64,000 nucleotides of DNA from Rhizoctonia solani (lineage: Eukaryota > Basidiomycota > Agaricomycetes > Cantharellales > Ceratobasidiaceae), in contig NC_057373.1 of assembly GCF_016906535.1 (NCBI RefSeq), forward strand, positions 1,302,001 to 1,366,000, given 5' to 3'. The notes beneath the pieces are model-generated. The model worked only from the letters and a program-made list of their open reading frames with translations. It searched no databases and was not told where the DNA came from. Positions 58,353 to 64,000 of this stretch are shown here, piece by piece. The number at the start of each line of letters is the position of its first letter. Within the stretch, counting starts at the first letter, position 1. Position numbers and translations under genes: made by a program.

Positions 58353-59452
58353 TCATGACGAGCCAAGATTTGCCGATTTTGGCTGCTTTCCTCCAACATG
58401 TTTCCAACCTAGTAATCTCTCCGCCTTAGAGCAATCGAATAACCTACATTTCCACAAGGTTAGCTTCACACCAACGTATGTGGCTTCACACTTACCCATC
58501 CTGAGGTCCGAATTTCTTCCTCAAAACTGCGTCAGGAAAATATCGCTTTGCTAACTCCTCGGTGGTGGCTTCGTCGGGTAGAACACACTGCTCCTCTCCT
58601 ATGATATAATGACCTCGGCACCAGTCCATTCCACCTCTAGGGCAAGCAGACATGCTCGAGCGGCTGCGACGGATTCAGTCCAACCCCAAAGGTCAAATGA
58701 GTTGCGTTTGAGCGATTCCCCGCCTGAAACCGCTTCTTTTCTGGGACGACGTGGTGGAATCGTAATGCCGAGATAGACATATTAGGGTATGCCCGGCGAA
58801 AGCCTGCGCCTGAAGTTCAGCAATTGACTTCCTATTCAGTAATAAGCATAAGCATATCAAAAATCGAGTTATATGTAAACATACGAAATGGAGTATGGTT
58901 CGTCAGCGAAGGAGGGGTGATTCTCATCTACCGGGAAGTATTGGTACTTCAAGTTTCTTTCCTGGGAATAGCATCCCCCTGTCGTCAGAACCCGAGAAGG
59001 CCAGTCATCATTTAGCATCCCTCATCCATTCTGTCACTCCAACGTACCTATCGCATTTACGCTGCTTGCCAAAACAACCCATCTAATGCCCGCCTCGGAT
59101 GCCGCTGGTTTATATCAGACTCTGCATGGGGCTCTAATACGAACGGACATACCTTGAAGTGCATTGAATGACAAAGTTACGTTGCTATTATGCACTACAT
59201 CTGGAGAAGCCAAGTATGGTTGAGCGAAAGCCGCTAGGTGAATAAGTGCATCTGCCCCCTTGACAACTTCTGCATATTCCTTGTATTCTCGAAGATCTCG
59301 TGTCTCATATTTGACTCGAGGATCAGATATCGTCTTATCTTCCGGTGGTGGTTTATGGTCGACCAGGGTGAGCGTATGTGGTGTTGATGAAAGCACAGCT
59401 CAACAAGCGGCTCAGCGATAGAGCCTGAACTACCAGTAATGACTATATGCAT
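58353..59452 (-). CDS. Extended SDR NAD-dependent epimerase/dehydratase, copy A (several frame slips)
   Basis: Rossmann-fold sugar-nucleotide type enzyme or relative; the substrate is unknown. The start at 59452 reads MHIVITGSSGSIAEPLVEL with the dinucleotide glycine motif. VKYETRDLREYKEYAEVVKG and ADALIHLAAFAQPYL follow, then GIRWVVLASSVNAIG, YFPVDENHPSFADEPYSIS joined to KSIAELQAQAFA (a YxxxK pair spanning an intron), NMSISALRFHHVVPE, and WTGAEV. The last exon reads LFDCSKAERLLGWKHVGGKQ, ending GSS at 58353. At least four single-base slips: near 59395, 58794, about 58700 and about 58610. It is a tandem paralogue of the next gene. So many slips could mean decay. Confidence 0.72.
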
Positions 59453-59637
59453 GGGTGAATGACAGTTAAAAGTTAGCTTGTGCACGCTGGATTTTAAGTC
59501 TCGGGGGTAACGTCATCGCTCGATCATTTGCCAATCCTGACGCTCCCGACTCCGGCATTGTCCCGACGTTCCGGGTGACAAAGCACGAACATCCATTTGT
59601 ACATGTACATAGCTACATTGCATGGATCTAACAGTAT

Positions 59638-60728
59638 TTATTTCCTCCCTGGTAACTTGCCACCATCATGGGACCAACCCAACAGCCTCTCCGCCTTGGA
59701 GCAATCATAGAAACTATAGGCGACAGGGCCATGACTTAGTACTTCATCCTAGCCACTTATCATGTTTCTCATGTTTCACTCACCCGCTGTCTGAGCGCAT
59801 GGAATTCGCCACCTTGGTATCTGGGTAAAACTGGGACGCAAGGTCCAATGCACTATGTCCATTAGCGCAATGCTGTGGGCCAACAATGTAGAAGACCTCT
59901 GCTCCGGTCCATTCAACCTCGAGACCAAGTATACATGCTCGACCTGCAGCACGAAGGTTGGTCCACCCCCACATATCTTTGCGAATTTCGGCATCAATCT
60001 GGTCGCTATAATCGGGTCGGGTGGGTGTGACAAAGTGTAGCCGGAGGCAACTGATGGACATATGGGGATACCTCCGAGCGAAAGCAGCGGCTTGGATCTC
60101 TAATATTTGCTTGCTACGGGATGAGACGCTGAGCGATTAGGGTTTAGTATGAACCATGAGTGAGTAGACTTGCCCAACCGAGTACCCGTCTTCCGGTCTG
60201 TAAGGGTGCCCCTCATCAGCGGGAAATAATCGTATTTCGGATCGGCAGAGAATAACGCTCCGATACTAACCAATGGAGCCGATTAGCTGAGTAGTACACT
60301 GAACGCATCGGGTTCAGCTTACGCGTTGATGCTACTAACTAGCACAACAAATCTCATACCAAGGTTGGCAGCAGCTACGGTAGAGGTATCGTTAGCTAGG
60401 TTTATGTTCAACACATCTTATGCAGACCTTGGAGGGCATTGAAGGACAATACGACCATAGAGTTGTGTACGTCTTGCGACTCGAATGGGGGAGGCCCCTT
60501 GAAGCCACCAACGGCAAGATGGACCAACGCATCCGTTCCGGCAAGTGCGCTTTCAAACTCGTGGTAGTCGCGCAAGTCGGCTGCCACGTATTCGACCCGA
60601 GGGTTTTGAATCCGCTCATCAGGCTCTCGGACATCGATCAGTCTGAGCTCGTGGTTGGTATGTTCAAGTGCCTCTTGGATGACACCTTGGCCAACCTTTC
60701 CACTAGCACCCGTAATGGCGACCTTCAT
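59638..60728 (-). CDS. Extended SDR NAD-dependent epimerase/dehydratase, copy B
   Basis: Tandem paralogue of the gene at 58353-59452. The start at 60728 reads MKVAITGASGKVGQGVIQEA with GxxGxxG, then LRLIDVREPDERIQNPRVEY, DLRDYHEFESALAGTDALVH, and after introns GMRFVVLVSSINA, IGALFSADPKYDYFP, DEGHPYRPEDGYSVG joined to KQILEIQAAAFARRYP across a GC-AG intron (60114-60173), giving the YxxxK catalytic pair. The distal part reads YPHMSISCLRLHFVTP, DMWGWTNLRAAGRACILGLE and WTGAEVFYIVGPQH. The last exon FYDCSKAERLLGWSHDGGK ends GRK at 59638. One frame slip near 60224-60226 (AAA run) is repaired by one base. Confidence 0.8.
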
Positions 60729-60992
60729 GGGTTATGTAGACGTGGTATAGGGCGAAAAGATGCGAGTATTTGAGTACTGTAAATGCGTATTATAAACCGC
60801 GGCAGCATGGATAAGAAGGTCGATTTTTTGAAATAGGAGTAAGATCAATAGTAGGATTTGGAGTAGGATCTAGAGTAATATGTGGCGCGAGAAGCACGGG
60901 TTTGGTCTGAATCAATTTGTCACGCCTGTCAGCCAGGCTGCGTCAGCATCGGTTAACCTTCATTAGCGGGTGACATCCACATTGGTGTTACA

Positions 60993-61654
60993 ATGTCACG
61001 TATGAGGGTTAATGCTGTTGCGTTTGTTTACAACCAAGCGCCTGTACTGGTACGAACCTACACAGCATCGAAAGATGCAGAGCTCAAGTATCATTATGTC
61101 GCGCACACCAGTCTCGATGTGATAGATGAACGAGGTAAGTGGCCACTAGTGTACATGTTCTGGTACCGGATATTGAAAATCCCCGTCGTCCTAGTTGCGG
61201 CCATCAAAGGTGGCGATTGTTATCTAGGCCTACTGCATACTATGGAGGACCTTGCTGTATATGGCGAGTTTCGCGCTATCGCGGGTCTGTATCCAATCGC
61301 TTTAACTAAAACCATCAACCCCTAGGCTACATTACCCCCACACGAGTGAAAATAATACTAGCACTCGCTTTAGCGGATTATGTGGTACGCGACGCGGATG
61401 TTGTCAATGTAGGTCCCGGGCCCTTTCCCCTCGATACATCATTGATTACGGCCGCCGTATTACAGATTTTTAGAACACTACACACCGCCTACGCAGCCGC
61501 TCTTAGCAATCCGTTTTATCGGCTTTCTGCTCAGTCAGACTTGAAGGCCCCAACTATTGAGAATCAGGCTGGAAAAAATAACCTCGGAAAACGCGTAGAT
61601 GAAATTGTTCGTGTAATTGGAACGATCCCGGTTGCGGCCGATGAGCAAGTATAG
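60993..61654 (+). CDS. TRAPP complex subunit 2-like (TRAPPC2L / Tca17)
   Basis: Longin-fold subunit of TRAPPII, Golgi and endosomal traffic. The start at 60993 reads MSRMRVNAVAFVYNQAPVLV, then ELKYHYVAHTSLDVIDER with the family signature, and after a gtaagt intron KGGDCYLGLLHTMEDLAVYG. The next exon, TPTRVKIILALA (YGYITPTRVK), is joined across an intron with a GC donor (61264-61325). After a further intron come IFRTLHTAYAAALSNPFYRL and ENQAGKNNLGKRVDEIVRVI, ending ADEQV at 61654. Four exons; length of about 150 residues is normal. Confidence 0.86.
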
Positions 61655-61917
61655 AATCCTTAGTTGTAATGGACATGCCATGTGGGTGAAGAAATGTACG
61701 GGTAAGACTGGCCGTTATCGCATTGTGTCAAGATACACTTTACCACCTTACACACAAAATGCGATTGTTCTACACGAGCTCTGGCCAATATCTATGTGCC
61801 CTCCTATTGACTCATACGCTTCCAGCACACAGCGTTTGAGACAGATACGGGGCAAACATTTTATTACATCTATTATCTTGTAGATCTGTGCTGTATATGA
61901 TAATTTACAAATTGAAT

Positions 61918-63296
61918 TCATTGCGCGTGCTTCGACTTTTCTTCCCAATGTGCTCTGCCATATGTCGCGGCAACCAAAAGCGGAAAAACTAGTGTAGCAT
62001 CTGCAAATACCTGTAATTTTGACGGAGTTGAAGAATGTCTAGCATGTGCGCATGGCCTGGGCCTTACCTTAACCGATTCCGATCCGGCACGTATTTTCCC
62101 CCAGGATATAGCCTCATCTGGACGTGCTCCGGAGTCCGAACCATCAAACTCCTGCCCAGTATTCTGCCAAGATGGAATGTAAGGCTAAACCTTAGAACTA
62201 TGGTAATTACTCACGATGTACACCGAAAAATCGGCACCATTCCTCTGCGAATTGTACGACTGAATTCCGGGTTTGATAGGGCACAAATGTGGGCTTACCA
62301 TGAGCATTGCATTTGCTATTTGATGCTTGCATACACCCCCGCCTAATATAATCATACCCGCTTTCCGAGCCTTGAGCGAAATATCGTTCAGTGCTCGAAT
62401 ATCTCGAACGATATCGATCGTTAGACCAGGGTTTCGGAACGAATGGAAGTAGATCATGTCGCCCAAGGATCCATCAGTCAATGCTGGACAGAACACTGGG
62501 ATATCATTCTGAGAACACCATGAGACCAGGTGCGAGAGCGTGGAAGAGCAACGTACTTTATACGCCCAATAGTATACCGACTCTTCGTGGTTGATCTCTT
62601 TACCCAGCCTCCTAATGACCTTGCTTGGGGTCCACACTTCGCCTGTCGCATTCTGTTCTTCTAGCATCTTATTCAGAATCGGAGTTACCCAATCCTCAAA
62701 TTTGCAGTAGTTGTCATTCGGTACGACTAGATTCCCAATCCTGTTCATTCCCTTGCGCCGTAACTCCGCGCCATCAAGATGAAAATCACCAAGATATGTT
62801 GGGTTAAGACACTTGATAAAATCTTCTTCGATGCCACCGGCAGTCGTAACAATTGCGGAGAGATGTTTGTGCTTGACTAGGTGGAGAATGACTTCTCGTA
62901 AACCTGATGAGATTAGGTTCGAGGTGTACCCCAAGAAGACGGTGCACTTGGTTGCTGCTCGGACCTCGGGTGATGTATAGTCGGGAGATTCATCCTCAGT
63001 CAGTGGCTCGTCGGAAAGGCGCCATTTGCGCTGGAGATAATTAAGTCCCAAGCTCACAATTTAATTCTGTGTAATACCCACCATCTTGTTCACAATATCG
63101 ATAGCCTTCCCGAGACTTGTTGCCTGAAACCCAATACGCTCATATCCCCCAGCAATGCGTTCAAATCTAGGGGAGAATCAAAATCGGGTCCCTTAATCGG
63201 CATGGCATTGTCGGGCACGGGGTGCGATTGAACTAAAACTGCGGCCGCGGCTGTTGCAGGGGGTGCAGGCGCTTCAGGTTGTAGTTGGCTAGACAT
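61918..63296 (-). CDS. DYS1: Deoxyhypusine synthase
   Basis: Transfers the aminobutyl group of spermidine to a lysine of eIF5A (NAD-dependent), cytosol. The start at 63296 reads [19 protein letters not shown], then [20 protein letters not shown] and [15 protein letters not shown]. After an intron, [19 protein letters not shown] and [20 protein letters not shown] (NAD-binding), [75 protein letters not shown] with the active-site lysine, and [19 protein letters not shown]. It ends [14 protein letters not shown] at 61918. The frame slips at 63130-63132 (CCC run; VLGF to QATS), repaired by one base. About six exons. Confidence 0.92.
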
Positions 63297-63702
63297 GATA
63301 CCTGGCGGTGAAAGTTTAAACGATTTGGAGCTGCATAGAACCCCATTCATCACGTGAACAATTCATCTTGTTCACCAGTACCTTTTCTCGGTCAAACTTC
63401 GTCGAGCTATTAAATTACGATGACTGGTTCGGGCCGCTGTAGCCGTCAGTAAGCTAAATTTAGAGGTATCGACTGGGATGAAGTCATGAGGTCTTGCTTC
63501 TATGGTCTGGAATCCCCATTTTAACCTTGGAATCCCGGTATGAGTACCTTGGTTTGCTCCAACGTGAACGTTCGTAGGCATGATCGACGGGCCGCTGGTA
63601 TGTACTGGCAATTGTTACATGGGAGCCCCAGCGATATGCTATGGACATGTATATAAGAGCTTTACCACCAAGCTTGTTGGCTATTGTACCTCTTCGTGAA
63701 CG
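63297..63702. promoter_or_regulatory. Divergent promoter region, deoxyhypusine synthase / pectate lyase
   Basis: 406 bp between divergent starts. A clear TATATAAG box is at 63650-63657, 46 bp before the pectate lyase ATG. The minus frame at 63372-63611 has no supporting splice partner or domain and is not called. Confidence 0.55.
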
Positions 63703-64000
63703 ATGAAACTGGCTGTTCTCGCACTTTACTTTTCGGCCCTAGTAGGTAGTGCATCAGCCCAGGACTTTAAGTTGTATGGCTACGCAACTCTGGGTGGAGG
63801 TACGAACCCTATAGTAGTGCTTAGCAGCTTTGCTAAAATTCATTCAGGAACGACTGGTGGAGCTGGAGGAACAGTCACCAATGTCACAACTAGAGATGCG
63901 CTCATTGCGGCTGTTAAGGTATCTCGACACATAAACACTGTGTGCATCCTCTAAACTCTAGCTAGGGAAATTCTCCCAAAACTGTTTATGTGTCGGGAAA
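63703..64000 (+). CDS. Secreted pectate lyase, PL1 family, 5' part only (right edge)
   Basis: Cleaves pectate by beta-elimination. The start at 63703 gives a signal peptide MKLAVLALYFSALVGSASAQ, then DFKLYGYATLGGG. A GT-AG intron (about 63800-63849) joins it to TTGGAGGTVTNVTTRDALIA and AAVK, followed by a second intron and GNSPKTVYVSG at the window end. YGYATLGGGTTGGAGG is typical of the PL1 N-terminus in basidiomycetes. The catalytic residues lie beyond the window, so activity cannot be judged. Confidence 0.8.

Noticed and set aside
63372..63611. Minus-strand 79-codon frame between DHS and pectate lyase
   Set aside because: No homology signal, no partner exon; overlaps the likely divergent promoter.

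Overview
This window is nuclear DNA from a filamentous basidiomycete. The evidence is dense genes on both strands, many introns of about 45-60 nt with GTRNGT donors and YAG acceptors, very small exons, and protein sequences of fungal type. The gene set (secreted beta-glucanases, a pectate lyase start, a siderophore transporter, small cysteine-rich secreted protein) suggests a plant-associated Agaricomycete, possibly a Rhizoctonia relative. The genus is inference. No tRNA, rRNA, CRISPR or intact transposon was recognised by eye.

Layout, left to right. 1-16.2 kb: a partial glucose-6-phosphate 1-epimerase diverges from DPH7 (diphthamide synthesis); then a DHX9-like dsRNA helicase, AP-2 alpha adaptin, a PH-C2-RasGAP protein (minus) and a TauD-type dioxygenase. 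16.2-19.6 kb: poorly resolved, probably one or more split minus-strand genes. 19.6-29.6 kb: a tricalbin (SMP plus five C2 domains), deoxyribose-phosphate aldolase, a Nudix hydrolase with a membrane tail, and MTQ2. 30-35 kb: a small secreted Cys-rich protein and mitochondrial MutS homologue MSH1. 35-44.4 kb: two secreted GH16 glucanase paralogues in opposite orientation, enclosing a siderophore transporter and an acetyl-CoA transporter. 45-51 kb: a split unknown gene, a four-TM protein, eIF3h and ribosomal protein eS7. 51-58 kb: an allantoate/vitamin-type MFS transporter, an orphan intronless protein and L-lactate dehydrogenase (cytochrome b2). 58-64 kb: two tandem SDR epimerase paralogues, TRAPPC2L/Tca17, deoxyhypusine synthase, and the 5' end of a PL1 pectate lyase.

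Functional themes. Three independent translation-factor modifying enzymes lie here (DPH7 for eEF2, MTQ2 for eRF1, deoxyhypusine synthase for eIF5A), besides eIF3h and eS7. Membrane traffic and contacts are represented by AP-2, tricalbin and TRAPPC2L. Secreted carbohydrate enzymes and transporters form the accessory part.

A caution for all models: many otherwise conserved genes change reading frame once or more, and wherever I could work it out one missing base, mostly in a short homopolymer, would restore the frame. This looks like a sequencing or assembly artefact, so several genes appear broken that may not be. Exon boundaries given are by eye.
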